NCBI GenBank assembly: GCA_028280885.1
Contig: JANQKY010000035.1
Span: 1-64,000 of the forward strand
DNA from: Tepidamorphus sp.
Lineage (GTDB): Bacteria; Pseudomonadota; Alphaproteobacteria; Rhizobiales; Tepidamorphaceae
Reading direction: 5' to 3'
DNA: 64,000 nucleotides
Below, piece after piece: positions 63,698 to 64,000 of this stretch (position 1 is the first letter of the stretch; every line of letters starts with the position of its first letter). The notes below the pieces were generated by a model. That model was given only the letters and a program-made list of their open reading frames with translations. It was not told where the DNA came from and did no database searches. The translations under genes and the position numbers were made by a program.

Positions 63698-64000
63698 ATG
63701 ATCGATCAGCCACCGAAAAACACCGACCCGGATTCGGCCGCTGAGCGCGAGGATGCGCCGGCGGCAACCGGGCTTGCCGGGCGGCGGCGCATGTGGCGCC
63801 GCGTCGCGATCGGGCTTGCCGCGGCAACGGCGGTCGTCGTCCTGCTGCTCGGCGGGCTGGTGCTGCGCTTGTCCTACGGACCGCTGTCGGTTGCGTTTCT
63901 CACGCCGCAGATTGTCGATGCGGTCCAGGCGCAACTGCCGGCCGGCTACACGCTGCGCCTCGGCGACACGGTTATCGAGCGTGACGACGAGACCGGCGAC
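63698..64000 (+). CDS. AsmA/DUF3971-like membrane-anchored protein, N-terminus only (runs off right edge)
   Basis: 101 codons from ATG 63698: short acidic N-terminus, a Trp-Arg-Arg basic flank, a single membrane helix (GLAAATAVVVLLLGGLVL), then YGPLSVAFLTPQIVDAVQAQLPAGYTLRL, resembling the start of the YhdP/AsmA-like DUF3971 proteins that bridge the periplasm for lipid transport. Rhizobial genomes often place such a gene by bcp. The remaining length and domain content are unseen. Confidence 0.6.
   Translation, partial: MIDQPPKNTDPDSAAEREDAPAATGLAGRRRMWRRVAIGLAAATAVVVLLLGGLVLRLSYGPLSVAFLTPQIVDAVQAQLPAGYTLRLGDTVIERDDETGD

Overview
The window is GC-rich, densely coded alphaproteobacterial chromosome, most likely Hyphomicrobiales (Rhizobiales). 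Indicators are the popZ-valS pair, argS-SPOR-nagZ-scpA-scpB-tatABC-serS, accB-accC-aat-DUF2155-NDUFA12 (a complex I supernumerary subunit typical of alphaproteobacteria), an ExoR-like SEL1 protein next to ilvD, B12-dependent NrdJ, and an RNase E with a large S1-domain insertion and a C-terminal GWW tail. I cannot assign a genus.

Layout. 1-172: the end of a mobile region. The first codons and terminal repeat of an IS3-family element lie next to a truncated tRNA-Cys 3' half, which looks like the attR scar of an island lying to the left of the window. 234-8382 (minus): one tightly packed operon, dctP-dctQ-dctM-pyrK-pyrD(1B)-M20 carbamoylase-pyrC-pyrE-small ORF. It has a strong sigma70-like promoter and a palindrome in the gap shared with a divergent XRE-type regulator. 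9636-21059: pcm, tolC, popZ, valS, an MscS-type channel (minus), ilvD, exoR. 21452-24138 (minus): multicopper oxidase, xthA, erpA. 24257-37369 (plus): dgt, argS, a SPOR protein, nagZ, scpA, scpB, an orphan ABC ATPase, tatA, tatB, tatC, serS. 37544-41287 (minus): nrdJ with a terminator and probable tandem NrdR boxes. 41955-43826 (plus): degenerate response regulator, NDUFA12, DUF2155. 43766-49017 (minus): aat, accC, accB, dsbA-like, M48 protease. 49370-63415: PLP aminotransferase (plus), rne (minus), amiC, mrcA, prfB with a programmed frameshift (plus), M23 peptidase (minus), a 1.76-kb repeat-packed spacer, bcp (minus). The window ends in the first 101 codons of a membrane-anchored AsmA/DUF3971-like protein.

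How it works together. Most of the window is housekeeping: pyrimidine and branched-chain amino acid synthesis, translation (valS, argS, serS, prfB), chromosome segregation (scpAB, popZ), Tat export, fatty-acid initiation (accBC), and envelope growth and recycling (mrcA, amiC, M23, nagZ, SPOR). The most novel-looking unit is the 8-kb operon. It joins a TRAP importer to an NAD-linked dihydroorotate dehydrogenase (PyrDK), a dihydroorotase, an M20 N-carbamoyl-amino-acid hydrolase and orotate phosphoribosyltransferase. Together these could import orotate or dihydroorotate and route it either to OMP (PyrE) or reductively through N-carbamoyl-aspartate to aspartate, CO2 and ammonia. That function is my inference; the gene content and order are read directly.

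Non-coding content is unusually rich: several families of long inverted repeats, a 225-bp direct duplication, a 12-bp in-frame tandem repeat, and hairpins in the rne, nrdJ and tatA-tatB untranslated regions.
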